Part shown: positions 1 to 11,150 of the stretch, in pieces
Layout: each line of letters opens with the position of its first letter
Numbering within the stretch: position 1 is the stretch's first letter
From: Balaenoptera acutorostrata
Lineage: Eukaryota > Chordata > Mammalia > Artiodactyla > Balaenopteridae
Assembly (NCBI RefSeq): GCF_949987535.1
Contig: NC_080077.1
Coordinates: 36,917,389-36,981,388, forward strand
Length of the DNA: 64,000 nucleotides
Direction: 5' to 3'
The notes under the pieces: model-generated
What the model saw: only the letters and a program-made list of their open reading frames with translations
Told to the model about the DNA's origin: nothing
The model's database searches: none
Made by a program: the position numbers and the translations under genes

Positions 1-589
1 TGTTTGATAACTCAAATTAGACAAAGTAGTTAACTTTACACTGTTAATTAAGATGATGAAACAACAGCCCAAAGCCCCAGATTCAATTCTAATTGCTTAT
101 ACATAGAGGAAAACTCTCTTAGGCAAATAACAGTTTTCACTAAGTACATTTTCTCTAAAGCAGAGGGATATATTAATAAAAACCTATCCCTGTAACTTAA
201 CACACACAAACTTTGGATGGAGGCTAGTAGAGTCATTATATACTTTAACATAGCTACCCCTATGAGATAGCAAGGTATTATTTTCAATTTTATTGGTGAG
301 GAAGTACAGAGTTTAAGAAAATTAGAAGCATTTTGGAAATCGCTGGTTCTTGACTCTGGAGTTAGGGGTGGCATTATTTAAATGCATTGCCACCTGGTTT
401 AAAAAAAAAAAAAAGCAAAATGTCCTACAGTTATTTGATGGCAAAATAACTTACTTCATTGTAAACAGAACAAAAACTGGTTGTTTTGTTGCTACAAAAG
501 TTAAATTTAACTCAGCAAGAAAAGCAATTTATCTACTTCTAGCTTGTGATGTGGGAAAGAAATAATGCATCTTTCATTTTCAGGTGGCA
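1..589. other. Unrecognised AT-rich sequence
   Basis: No gene, splice-flanked exon or nameable repeat is visible. An A-tract of about 14 bases lies near 402-415. The short open frames have no recognisable protein character. Confidence 0.5.
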
Positions 590-595
590 AATTTT

Positions 596-992
596 GCATG
601 CTTAGATGAACACTTAGCTGAAATGGACAATTTTCCAGAAAAGATATGTGGATCACCAAACCTGACTCAAACAAAAGTGTTAAAAAATTTCACAAATCAA
701 TAACCACTGAAGAAATTAAACTAATAGCCAAAATATTGTAGTTCAAAAGGCACCCAACCTAAGTTTTTACTTGGAATTTTATCACACCCTTAAGAAACAG
801 ATATTTCTTATGTTATATAAACTTTTCAGAGCAAAGAAAGAGATGACAAGTCATCTGATCCATTTTACTGAGCAAATATAGCACTGATACCAAAACAAGA
901 CAAAACATGAGAAAAGAAATTATGGTCCAATAACACTTATAAATGAAGATATATACACCTTGAATAAAATACTAGCAAACAAGATTCAGAGA
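596..992 (+). mobile_element. Old L1 ORF2 fragment
   Basis: The text around 885-992 follows the L1 ORF2 reverse transcriptase region that also occurs at 32910-33020 (a 'gataccaaaac...gacaaaac' stretch and then 'aaaatactagcaaac'), but with many differences, so this is an old L1M-type relic. The upstream part (596-880) is assigned only by continuity and is less certain. Confidence 0.6.
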
Positions 993-1778
993 TGTATTTT
1001 TACAAATTAAATATTTTTATTTATATCAATCGATACTCACTGGTATAAGTATCATATACTTTTAACAATATAGAAACATAACACACATTTTTATACTTTA
1101 CTATGAAATAAAATCTTATTAATTTTTACTGACTTCTCAACTGAAATAGATTTTTACTCATATGTTCACTCAAACATGAGAAGAAAAGCAGAGTGTTGAC
1201 AACTCAACTCACTCCAGAAATGTTGATCAAAGAATTCTGAGGCATGTGAATTGAATTGTAGAACATTTTTTTGTTGTTGAGAGTCATTCATTTTCACTGG
1301 ATATTGAGGCTCAATGGACAAAATTTGTTTCAAAGTTGCTCAATTCCTCCCTGAAATGATGAGACTTTAACATCAAGTCATTACTGATCTGAATGGCTTT
1401 ATCACCCTCATAACTATTCAGTGACACTGCCCAATATAAGGCATATACTGACTTTCTTGAAATCTCTTCAGGAATATCATCAGGACTTGAACTTCCTGGG
1501 AAATACTAGACAGATGGGCAATCCTACTACATGTTTATTAAGTGTCATAGAGTCATCCCTCTACCTAGTAGGAAAAATCTGAGGATTCTCAAGTTGCAGA
1601 AGATATAGACAACAGTAGCTCCCCATCTCCCTGAAACACAGCAGAAGGAGCATTGAGAGACAGAGCAGGCAGAAAACTGTATGGAAATGCAGGTGGGAAA
1701 AGAAAAGGCAGCCTGAAGGTCCAAGTTTATAGCTCTGCATCAACTTCAGAAGGAGTGTAGAGCTCACTCTTTGTATAT
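993..1778. other. Unrecognised AT-rich sequence
   Basis: No gene or clear repeat is recognised. The stretch forms the left flank of the LRRC41 retrocopy insertion. Confidence 0.45.
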
Positions 1779-1792
1779 TCTCCTTATTTTTT
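1779..1792. repeat. Target-site duplication, left copy, of LRRC41 retrocopy
   Basis: The 14-mer TCTCCTTATTTTTT recurs at 3211-3224. The last six T's overlap the poly(T) run, so the unambiguous part is TCTCCTTA. Read on the minus strand the duplication begins AAAAAA after TTC, in line with an L1 endonuclease target. Confidence 0.75.
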
Positions 1793-1812
1793 TTTTTAAG
1801 TTTGAGTAAATG

Positions 1813-1818
1813 TTTATT
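1813..1818 (-). promoter_or_regulatory. Poly(A) signal AATAAA of the copied transcript
   Basis: TTTATT on the plus strand reads AATAAA on the minus strand, about 15 nt before the poly(A) tract at 1797-1787. This is normal spacing for a cleavage/polyadenylation signal and supports a genuine 3' end of the retrocopied RNA. Confidence 0.7.
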
Positions 1819-1904
1819 GAACTCAATCTGTCCTGTCACCTAATTATGGAGCAGCAAAAGGAATTCTGTTTAAATGAGAGCTCCAGTGAGTTATATTTGA
1901 ACCA

Positions 1905-2690
1905 ATGAATAATAGAATCTTATTATTCTAAGGGCTAAGAGGACCCCTAAAAGTCACCTTGTCCAATATCTCCAACAATGCCGAACTTCTTCTATTGATA
2001 CAGTGCCCTTGTGTCAGCTGGTCATCCAGACTCTATTAAACACTTAGTGATGGGAAGCTTATTACCTCTGGAATTAGCTTGTTTCATCACCAATAACCTC
2101 AGAGTTTAAAAATTCTACAGTTTAGCAAAAATTTATCCTCCTTTAGCTTCCACCCAGAACAAGTCTGTTAATCCCTCTTTCAAATATTTCAAGACAGTTC
2201 ATGTTCCCCAAGTCTTCTCTTTTCAGGAAAAACATCTCCAGTCTTCCAAATGTGACTCACATGATGTGGCTTTGACTTCTTTCTCCATACTCCAGGGGTA
2301 GCCTGACCACTGCAGAGTCAAGCAGGTCTATCATCCCCCTTGTCTTTCAGTCTGCATTATAGTTACATTAGTTCACACAGCTCAGGATACAGTCATTATA
2401 TGAGTGGCTTTAGCACAGTGTAGACTAAACCCCCTTAATCTTTTTTATACTAGCTGCTGCTAAGCCAGACCCCTCCACCCACTACCCTGAGGTCATGCAA
2501 TTAGAATTTTTTAGACTCAAGTGGAGAGTTGGTTTATTCTGCTAAATTTCATCTTGTTAGGTTTGACCATTGCTCCAGCCCTGTCAAGACCTGAATCCAG
2601 GTTCTGCCATCCATTGTGATCACTACCTTTCCCTGTTTTGTGTCACCTGCAAACATGGTGAACAAGCAAGTCAGTGACAAATGTCAAATG
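1905..2690 (-). mobile_element. Ancient CR1/L3-type LINE relic
   Basis: On the plus strand the text follows the antisense of the vertebrate CR1/L3 3' region: pieces resembling 'catccagactct...aacac', 'gaagcttattacctct', 'aagtcttctctttt' and 'ccagccctgtcaag...gtcacctgcaaac' occur in the expected order. Divergence is high. It lies inside the intronic part of the LRRC41 retrocopy, so it was apparently copied along with it. Confidence 0.55.
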
Positions 2691-2840
2691 AAAAGAACTT
2701 TGTGACAAGCCATCAGAGACCTCTTCCCAAATTCATTCCATGCCTGCCCCTGCACTTTACCAGTACCCAGCTTGTGTTTGTGTGCTATTATTCCTGCTTT
2801 CACTGTGCGAAGTCAGGCCAGAGTTCTACCTGGGGCCTTA

Positions 2841-2846
2841 ACTTAC
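2841..2846 (-). other. Retained 5' splice site (GTAAGT) in retrocopy
   Basis: GAA|GTAAGT on the minus strand is a full consensus splice donor, placed exactly where the recognisable LRRC41 coding sequence ends. This indicates that the RNA template kept the intron 3' of this exon. Confidence 0.65.
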
Positions 2847-2984
2847 TTCCCAACTGGAAGGCCTTGTCTTCATCAGCTCATCCCATAGTCAGCGCCAAAT
2901 GGCCTGAGTGGAGAGGCCTTTCTTGAGGGCAGTTTCCTCAATCCTCTCCAAGTAATATATATTGAGCAGAAGTAAGATGCTTTT

Positions 2985-3210
2985 AAGTATTGGGCCTGGG
3001 AGGGCCCACACCCCGCTTTCCAGAACCCCCATATGGGCGCTCACCACCCGCCCACACAGCTCGAACAAGGCGGGGGGAGCGCTGGGGCCCGAGGCCGAGC
3101 TCTTCGCTGGCGCCGCCTCCCGGGACGTGGTCTCCATGGTCGTTGCCGCCGCTACCGCACAGAACCAGCAACTCCAGGCGCACCAGGCCTCGGGCGCTGG
3201 CATCTTGGGC
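2985..3210. other. CpG-rich island carried by the retrocopy
   Basis: This stretch of about 225 bases is GC-rich and dense in CG dinucleotides, while its surroundings are strongly AT-rich and CpG-poor. It coincides with the LRRC41 first-exon part of the retrocopy, which explains its composition. Confidence 0.75.
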
Positions 3211-3224
3211 TCTCCTTATTTTTT
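3211..3224. repeat. Target-site duplication, right copy, of LRRC41 retrocopy
   Basis: TCTCCTTATTTTTT, identical to 1779-1792. It directly abuts the 5' end of the retrocopy (minus-strand GCCCAAGATG). Confidence 0.75.
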
Positions 3225-4726
3225 GAACTTGCTTTTATCCTTTACACTAAAGAAGATATTTTGAGCAATACGTATTAAGACATTTAACTGGGAAATAAAG
3301 ATTTAATAGATGATCAAATTTAGCAGCTTGGCCAAAGCATATTTGTACTTAGAAGAACTAAAAAAGGGCAAGAAAATAACATGCTTCTTCCAAGTGAAGT
3401 TTGGTGGCTCTCAAAAATATTGTACATTCTCATTTTTCATCCAAACTTAATTATTTTGTGGGTTCCATTTCTGTTTCCAGCAAAACACAACTTCCTAGTA
3501 CTGCGGAAGAAAAGACTTATAAAATGAGTCTTGTGGAGCTCAAATAGCTCTTAAAAACAATATCTTGATGACTTAAGTGTAAATGAGCCAAAACATATGG
3601 ATTAAATGTCCCTTTAAATACACATGGCTTTAAAAATTAAGGGAAAAAAGGTTTTGGCAAAATGTGTTTCAGATTTGGTTGAGAGAAAACATTTGAAAGA
3701 AATAGTTTGAGGGACTAGACTAACCCAAAACATACCTGAGCTCTTCTAACCTCCTATAGTACAACCAACTCTAAAACATATGGATTTTATACTACAATTC
3801 CCCTACCACACCCACCCTGAGTTCTGAGTTCTTAGCTTTTCTTCCTATGTTGGAAATCATTAAAAACAGTCATGGTATCATTAGAGTGTTGAAGAGACAA
3901 TAACCTACTACTGTGATCAGTTACAGTCATATAGAGTGAATGGCTTATTGGTCATCACTCTACAAAAATAACAATAGTTGTTTTTGTTTCAAACTCATAA
4001 TATATATTCCATATTAACCCCTATTAGACAGTAAGACCACATCATAGATACACATTGAGATAGATATAAGACCTGGCCAGAATATGAAATGACAGGATAT
4101 CCATGTTGTGACTCTGTACTTAACCAAGGTCAAGTAACAGGCAAAAGGTCAATGGGAGAAACACCACACCACAACTTGAATCGTGTCAAATAATTTTGAA
4201 TAGTTCAAAATGTACTCATTTGATGCAGATGACTAGAAGCAAAAGCAACTGGCCAATCCAGAAGTGGGTCCATCAAGTGACAGGTCCTAGAACCTGTGCC
4301 ACCCATGTCTTACGTTTGTCTTCAAAGGTGCCACTTCCCACACACAGATGATAGTGCTATCATTAAACTCTGCAGTCAATGAGATTTACTTCTAATGTGT
4401 GGTTGGGGCTAAAACCATTAAAAATTGGTAGGTATCAGATAGACAAACCATTAGCTTTATGAATTTGTGACGTCATCTGTGTTGTTATCCCATTTTTTTC
4501 CACATAAACCCATAGGATCTCACCATCTCTAGTGAAGAAGCTAGAACGGTTATTTATTGCCACTCTCTCCCAGGTTACATTTGAAAAACAACCAGCAACA
4601 TGAATAAATGACCCTAGTCATTATGCTAAGTTGCCATAATTAGCAAGCACCCTCATCTAAGCAATCTAGTTGTTATGCCACTAAGGTATATTGCATTTAT
4701 TCAAAGACTGAGGGATTTTTTTCTGT
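3225..4726. other. Unrecognised AT-rich sequence
   Basis: No gene or confident repeat is seen. A palindromic TGACGTCA (CRE/ATF-type 8-mer) lies at 4468-4475. There is no other promoter-like context. Confidence 0.45.
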
Positions 4727-5695
4727 ATTTTCCACCTTTTATTGAGTTTATTGTATATAATTAACATACAGCAACTGCGTAAATTTTAAGGTGTACAGCA
4801 TAATGATTTGACTAACATATACTGTCAAATAATTACCATAATAAGTTTTGTTAACATCCCTCATCTCATACAAATACAAAAAATACGAGAAAATTTTTTT
4901 TCCTTGCGATGAAAACTCTTAGGATTTACTCTCTTAACTTTCATACATGCCATACAGCAGTGTTAACTATAGTCATCATGTTATACATTACATGCCTAGT
5001 ACTTATCTATCTTATAACTGGAAGTTTGTACCTTGTGACCACCTTCAACCAATTCCGGCTTCACCTGCCCCCAGCCTCTGGTAGCCACAAATCTGATCTC
5101 TTTTTGAATGAGTTTGTTTTTATTTTGGTTTGTTTTGTTTTGGAGTCTATATATAAGTGAGATCATACAGTATATGTCTTCCTCTGTCTGACTTACGTCA
5201 CTTAGCATAATGCCCTCAAGGTCCATCCATGTTGTCACAAATGGCAGAATTTCCTCCGTTTTTCTTTCTTTATTCCTATTTTTATTTATTTATTATTATT
5301 TTACTTATTTATCATTTATTTTATTTATTCTTTTTTATTGCTGAATCTTATATATATATGCAAATATATATATATTTATCTATCTCACAATTCCTTTATC
5401 CATTCACCCATCAATGAGCACTTATGTGGTTTCCATGTCTTGGGTATTGTAAATAGTGCAATTATGAACATGGGGGTGCCGATATCTCTTCAACATAAAG
5501 TTTTCATTTCCTTCAGATGTATTCCCAGAAGTAGAATTGCTGGATCATACGATAGTTCTACTTTTAATTTTTTGGGGAACCTCCATACTGTTTTCCATAG
5601 TGACCATACCAGTTTACAATCCCACCAACAGTGCACAAGGGTTCCATTTTCTCCACATCCTCACCAGTCTTTGTCTTCTCTTGTAGAAGACTGAG
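4727..5695 (-). mobile_element. Old L1 3' end fragment
   Basis: The plus strand reads as antisense L1. The segment at 5390-5690 parallels the antisense 3' part of ORF2 in the young L1 near 18560-18840 ('gggtattgtaaatagtgc', 'tccatagtg', 'cccaccaacagtgca'), and 4727-5240 is 3' UTR-like. Divergence is much higher than in the two long L1 copies, so this is an L1M-type relic. A (TTTA)n-rich simple stretch near 5255-5340 interrupts it. Confidence 0.75.
5255..5385. repeat. TTTA-rich and TA-rich simple sequence
   Basis: Imperfect TTTA repeats are followed by TA runs (tatatatatgcaaatatatatata) inside the old L1 relic. Confidence 0.7.
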
Positions 5696-7115
5696 GTTGT
5701 ATCAAATCTACTGAGGTAGATCAAATCTACCTTCCTAAGACCATTATTGAGGACTTCCTTTAAGAAAAAGAAATGATAACCAATGTTTAAAAATGTGTCA
5801 GAACAAAGAGTTGTGACCTGAAACAATTTGCTAGAGAAACAATGTCTAAAGAAACAATCCAAATTGCAGTATGCTATTAGGGGCCTAAAAGAAAATTCAG
5901 GAACCTGAAACCCATGTGGTGGTGGAGGGGGTGGGAGGGGAGGTGAATGTGCTTTCAGTGAAAATGATAGCCTCTCTAACATGTGACTAAAACAGACTGA
6001 CAGGGCAACTGAAGAGATAAATGGTGGATTTGTCTCTGGGAGGGTCAGTCTGGCCTCATTCCCGTGCTAATTTCCTTTTAAAGGCGTGGTGTAACTGCAG
6101 CTTTATGTGTTGAGTTGAGGATTTACTTGAAATATACTTAGACATACTGCTTCTACCCAAGGGAATTGATGTAAGTTCTTAAAATTCCTGCAGTTCTTCT
6201 CTTGGGGAGCAAACACTCTATAGCTAAATCCCATAATACGCCACCTTGCCAGTACTGCTAAGCCCCAGATCAGTTATCTCCTCTGTGGACTGGGGTCTGT
6301 GGGAGTGGAAGTTTTAAACCTAAGAGTTATCCCGACTGTGACAGGGTCAAAATTTGCTGTAACAGCAATTCTCTTGTCCAGGATGAAATAATTCCCTTAT
6401 ATTTTATGCCTGTCTGTTGTCTTCAGACATGGAAGCTATTATTATCCTTTCTGTGGTAGATTTTTTAAAGTATATTCCACTTTGTTTTTCCACAGGTTTT
6501 AAGGGTTTTTCAAAAATGTGTTCGTCCACGTCTGCTAAAGGAAATATATATAAATATCTATAAATATCCATGTAAATAGACTTGACTCCAAGAAATAACA
6601 TTTCCCACTGCATGCTGAGTAATTTACAGCAATTCTCCCAAAGGTTAATAGATAGTCACCAAAATTGTTCACATGATGTCTTTCAAACTTATTCATGGAA
6701 AATACTCTGATGGTGGCTTCCTCTTATGGAAGAGCTAAGGTTCAAATTTACCTCAGATTCGAGCACTCATTCAGAGTCATTTGTCACTGCTAATTTTTTC
6801 CCATGGAACAGGACCGCCTATGGGGAGAAAATCCCTCTGCTCTTCTAGAGGAAGTCTTGAGAGTTGACTGCTGTGTGGTTAGCAGGAAGGCTGTGGTAAA
6901 TGTTGAGAACCACCATCTCATAATCATATGTTTGAAGCTTTAAATCATGACTCTGTCAAAATTCATAGTTGGAAAATTGTGGATCACTTTAGAGAATCAG
7001 AGATGTGCTGCAGACTAACAATAAAACCAGTAAAATGTACTAGGAAGCTCTACATTTTACCCAAGGTTTCTTTGGCAGAAATGTCATTACATTCTCCTCT
7101 CTGAACACCTTGAAG
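5696..7115. other. Unrecognised sequence
   Basis: No gene is recognised. A short local duplication, 'tcaaatctac', occurs near 5702-5731, and a G-rich purine patch lies at 5918-5945. Confidence 0.45.
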
Positions 7116-7119
7116 AACA

Positions 7120-7245
7120 CACCCTAGAGTCAGAAGTCCCAAGTTCACATTCTGGCTTGGCTACCTGCTGGTACCTTATTTAAACTCTCAAGTTCAACTG
7201 ACCCTTTGATTTAAAAAATCAAATAATAGTGATAAAGGATTAAAG
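7120..7245 (+). repeat. MIR-like SINE relic
   Basis: The text 'cacattctggcttggctacctgctgg...taaactctcaagtt' followed by 'aaataatagtgataaaggattaaa' follows the MIR core order (tctggctctgccacttactag ... aataatagt). Strongly diverged. Confidence 0.45.
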
Positions 7246-8055
7246 GATATTACATGTATTAAAGGATTTTGTATGCAATGAGTTTCTTTGTGTCAGTAAT
7301 CATGTTCTAAGGCAAACTGTTCTCAGAATACCTAGAACACCACATCAAATAAGACTGCAAACTCTTTAAGACCAAAGGCCCCACTGTTGTTTCCTTCATA
7401 GCTTTCTCTCTCCAGCCTTCAGTGGAATATATTTCTTCACATTCACGAAACTAGAACAGAGCTCATCACAGATCAAAATGCTCAATAGATTTAATTAAGC
7501 TTCTAACGTATTGAACTGAAATGACTGACCTTCCATTATGGCAATGTAACATCATGCCCCAAGCCAAAATAAAGGTTCTGGAAGATCAGTGCATTCTCAT
7601 GCTGAACCTTCCATTAGACTCTTAGACTCAGATACTCCAAAGACACCATCTCTTGTGCCATATGTCTCCATCCATGCTGCTGATGAGTTCTATGAACATG
7701 GAAATGGCAAGGCCAAAGTCTCTCCCAGAACATAGGACAATGAGCCAGGAGCCAAAGTTTGGTTGTGTAAAAGCAAACATGCTGAGCATCACAGAGGAGG
7801 AGATGAAGATAGCAAATTGTGAACCATAATGAGTGAGTGATCAACATATTCTAAGAACAGATGGAAATACAACTTTATATAATGCTTCTTGAAAGAGGAA
7901 TGATAGAAAATAGATTTAAAACCCATATTGGGTGTACTCCCTGTGCCAGGCACCATGTCAGGAATTCATTTGTAATTTTAACAGTTGGTGATGAGCTAAC
8001 ATATTTTCAGCAAAGTAGCAAAATAAAAGAGCTAACATTAAGTTGGTGCTGCTTC
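7246..8055. other. Unrecognised sequence
   Basis: No gene is recognised. A piece near 7930-7960 ('tgtgccaggcaccatgtcag') may be the edge of an old repeat. Confidence 0.4.
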
Positions 8056-8059
8056 TGCA

Positions 8060-8205
8060 TCACTGTTTGAATACTTCACATGCATCAACTCATTTAATTC
8101 TGATCACAACACTAAGAAATAGGTATTCCCCCTCTTATAAGTTAGGAAGTTGAGCCACACCGAGGCTAAATCACTCGTCTGCAGTCACACACATTGTAAA
8201 GAGTG
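8060..8205 (-). repeat. MIR-like SINE relic
   Basis: 'catcaactcatttaattctgatcacaac...aaataggtat' and then 'gttaggaagttgagccac' match the reverse complement of the MIR core in order. Confidence 0.6.
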
Positions 8206-8254
8206 TAGAGAAAGGGAACAATGTCTGCCATAGGGGGAATCTCTCAACTTACTC

Positions 8255-8425
8255 TCAAGGAATACTAGAGCTGGCAGGGACTAGAAATCCAGTGAATTTC
8301 AGCTCCTTTGTCTTATGGATGAGGAACCTAAGACCAGAAAGACTCAATGCTTGCCCCGATGCAACATTGCTAATTGGTAGTAGAGCTGGGACTAGATTCA
8401 AGTGTTCTCTGTTCTTTCGCAACTC
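8255..8425. repeat. Ancient interspersed repeat, family not assigned
   Basis: 'actagagctggcagggacta ... atggatgaggaacctaagac ... gtagagctgggactagattc' is a widely dispersed mammalian repeat pattern. I do not assign a family name. Confidence 0.4.
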
Positions 8426-8699
8426 TGTATAAGCGCAGGAGACAGTGGCTCCAGACCACAGGAAAAGGCTGGCCCCTCTTTAAAACTGTGTTTAAAAAAA
8501 AAAAAATCAGATGCATTTCCTTTTCAGCCATGCTCCGACATGTCCAGAGCCATCAGGTTTGTCATCTTTTCACATAATGGTAGTGATCTATAACTTCCAA
8601 AGTGAGTTCATCACAATCTCACAGGAGCTATTTAATGAGTGCTAGCATATTAACTGCTAGACCAGACTTGTGGTGAATAAATGGAATGAGCTTATGATA

Positions 8700-8965
8700 A
8701 AAATCATTTAAAACCACAAACATTTATTGAGAATCACTTCATGCAGGAGAGGGCAATAGGTGTTGTGGAGATTACAAAAATGTACAAGACAGATTCCTTT
8801 TTGTCATCCACAGGGGGCAACAGACATGTTCACAAATGGCCGCTCCCTAGTCAAAACACAGGAAGTGGTCCAGGGACATGGAAGAAAATGGAAAGAATTC
8901 AGATTGAGAAGGTTAGGTAAGGCTATGGGGAGAAAAGTTAATAAGGCTGAGGTTCATCCAACATG
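8700..8965. repeat. Ancient interspersed repeat, family not assigned
   Basis: It starts with 'aaacatttattgagaatcac' and a region resembling the mammal-wide 'tttattgagcacctactatg' type repeat. Divergence is high. Confidence 0.35.
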
Positions 8966-9439
8966 ATAGAGATGAGAATGAATTATTCAATTATAAGTCC
9001 TCCTAACTAGATTGTCCAGATTTACCATATTCTTAACTCTCAGCAATAATATGAAAAGAGTATTTATATCTTTTTTCTACTAATTTGGAAGGAGAAAAGG
9101 AAAAAGGAAGAGGAATAAATGTTATTTTTAACCCAGAAATTGTGGCCAAAGCTGACATTTGTTATGTTCTTATCTTAATCGACCAAGTGATTAATTTGTG
9201 GGGGGAAAAAAGCCAAATTTATTTCAACGTGTTGTGGCACTTCTTGACCAAAAAAAAAAAAAAAAAGAGGTCTAATCTGCTATATGAGTAAATAGAACAT
9301 ATTCATACATTAATATTTTATTATTCCCATTATAATAAGCAGAAGTAAATAAATTCTTAGGTTATATAAAAACATGCCACAATACTGTGATTTTAATTTT
9401 TTTAATGTGCAGGAATCACCTGCCATGACAATTTCAAAC
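8966..9439. other. Unrecognised sequence with A-tract
   Basis: No gene is seen. A 17-18-base A-tract near 9250-9267 could be an old retrotransposon tail, but I find no element ahead of it. Confidence 0.4.
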
Positions 9440-10010
9440 ACTCTAGTATCTCAGGATAAAAGGAAACTTTAAAAATCATCTGGTCCAACCATCCCATCAA
9501 TGAGTCAATCCCTTCTACAACATCCCCACCAAGTGGTCATCCACTTTATGCTTGGTTGCTTAGAGGTCCAGAATATTCTCCCTGGGCAGCAAATTTCAGC
9601 TTTAAACTATGCTTCTTAAAAAAAAAAAAAAAGCTCAAATATGTCTCCCTAGGTTCCTACACATTGAAACATCTTCAATTCTGTGGAGTCATCTGCCCTC
9701 TCTTCCACATGGCAATTTGATGGTTCTGGTGATAACTACATTCCTTGTCCTCTCTCAAACCATCCCCAAGTCTTCTCTTCTCAACCTTTCCTCACATAAT
9801 ATGGCTTTGGGTTCCCACAATTTATCCTAAAGTTTCTCGTGGTGACACCCTTTAGCTTAACTACCTCCCCCTTATTTGATGGTGTGCAGGTGGAAACACA
9901 ATGCCCAGAAATGGACTGAACACTGCAGGGAAGAACGAGACCAGCCTCTTTCTTGTAATATTGTCCTCCTACTTCCACACCCTAGGATCATATTTGCTTT
10001 TATTAATCTC
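9440..10010 (-). mobile_element. Ancient CR1/L3-type LINE relic
   Basis: The plus strand shows the same order as the relic at 1905-2690: 'atcatctggtccaaccatcc', 'aagtggtcatccacttt', 'gctcaaatatgtctccct', 'caagtcttctcttctcaacc', 'cccagaaatggactgaacac'. An A-tract at 9618-9632 interrupts it. Old and non-coding. Confidence 0.5.
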
Positions 10011-10834
10011 GTATCTCTTGAAGGAATCAGGCAAAATATAAGGGCACCATATAGTATCTAAAGAACAAAGATTTATTTATTTTTCCTAAGGAGGTGAGGA
10101 GAATCAATCCCTCTTCATGAGTTTCCATAGGTGGAAACCAACCATAAAGTTTATTTCAAGTGTTCAAATCTATCTTAATATCTCAAGAGTGCTTTGCTCA
10201 ATGTAACTATCATAGGATCCTAGGGTTACAGGATGTCTGAACCCCCTTTTTTGATCTTGGGAGGGGTGGGCCTCAGCAGGGCTGAAACAGCTAACATTCT
10301 GCAGAGATTCAGGGGCAGAGTGAACAGTTCTTTTGAACCACCAAAGTTAATAGGAGGCAATAGGGACTGGAGGAATAAGCCAGGCTAAAGTCTTTAAAGA
10401 ATATTCACAGCCAACATACCATGGAGAGCAAATATGAAGACTGGTTCTGAAGGGAGAGCATGAAATTGCACAAATGGAGTCATGAGTTCAGAACTGTGTG
10501 GAGACTACATGAAAATGAAAACAACACAGAAACAGTTTGGAGGGGGCTATAGACCAGATCAATTGTGGACAGTGATCTGGCCTAAAGAGCTGGAAATCAA
10601 GTAGATTAGGGATTTCACAGATACCTAAGAAGGCTGAAAACCTGTTCAGAATCCACAACCTAGTCATTAACAAATACTGGTGGAACAAATATTGAAATAC
10701 GTTTAAAAATATATACAAATAAATACATTTATATTTAGGGATATCTAACTAATAATAGAAAAAGAATATGATTTGGGAAAAGTAATAGTATGTCTCATGT
10801 CTTTGAAAGTTACGGATTAACTAAATATTCCTTA
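10011..10834. other. Unrecognised AT-rich sequence
   Basis: No gene, RNA or confident repeat is visible. Confidence 0.45.
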
Positions 10835-11150
10835 GGAATATTTTAAATTTTATTTATTTATTTATTTATTTTTGGCTGTGTTGGGTCTTCGTTTCTGCGC
10901 GAGGGCTTTCTCTAGTTGTGGCGAGCGGGGGCCACTCTTCATCGCGGTGCGCAGGCCTCTCACTATCACGGCCTCTCTTGTTGCAGAGCACAGGCTCCAG
11001 ACGCGCAGGCTCAGTAGTTGTGGCTCATGGGCCTAGTTGCTCTGCGGCATGTGGGATCTTCCCAGACCAGGGCTCAAACCCATGTCCTCTGCATTGGCAG
11101 GCAGATTCTCAACCACTGCGCCACCAGGGAAGCCCCGGAATATTTTAAAT
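10835..11150. repeat. SINE with its 14-bp target-site duplications
   Basis: GGAATATTTTAAAT is identical on both sides of the SINE, which indicates L1-mediated insertion with no later decay of the duplication. Confidence 0.85.
10849..11136 (-). mobile_element. CHR-type tRNA-derived SINE
   Basis: On the minus strand it begins GGGGCTTCCCTGGTGGCGCAG with pol III box A/box B regions (box B is altered to GGTTTGAGCCC) and ends in a TAAA-rich tail (plus-strand tttatttattta at 10850-10872). It is bounded by a perfect 14-bp duplication, GGAATATTTTAAAT, at 10835-10848 and 11137-11150. Long open frames inside it are SINE artefacts. Confidence 0.9.

Larger units (their letters stand above)
1793..3210 (-). 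pseudogene. LRRC41: LRRC41 5' retrocopy ending in retained intron
   Basis: Read on the minus strand, an ATG at 3203 opens a 104-residue frame that I recognise from memory as the amino end of LRRC41 (MUF1), a leucine-rich-repeat substrate receptor that binds Elongin BC/Cullin E3 ligases. Diagnostic pieces are [24 protein letters not shown] and [18 protein letters not shown]. An expected Arg codon is TGA at 2889-2891, probably CpG decay; the frame then continues LWDELMKTRPSS to 2847. There coding similarity stops exactly at a consensus 5' splice site, GAA|GTAAGT (GTAAGT is at 2841-2846). The rest (1798-2846) is intron-like, contains a CR1/L3 relic, and ends with AATAAA (1813-1818) about 15 nt before a poly(A) tract. 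Flanking 14-bp duplications mark an L1-mediated insertion. It should be non-functional: most of the protein is absent. The identification comes from memory of the human protein and was not checked by alignment. Confidence 0.75.

Noticed and set aside
1793..3210. A functional LRRC41 gene or new exon
   Set aside because: Only the amino end is present, it has an in-frame stop, a poly(A) tract and target-site duplications; it is a retrocopy.
2962..3278. Plus-strand and alternative-frame ORFs over the GC-rich island
   Set aside because: Only the minus-strand frame matches a known protein (LRRC41); the others are frame shadows of GC-rich DNA.
4468..4475. TGACGTCA cyclic-AMP response element
   Set aside because: A single 8-mer in a 64-kb window with no promoter context; chance cannot be excluded.
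9250..9267. A-tract as the tail of a retrocopy
   Set aside because: No gene-like or repeat-like body upstream and no duplication found around it.
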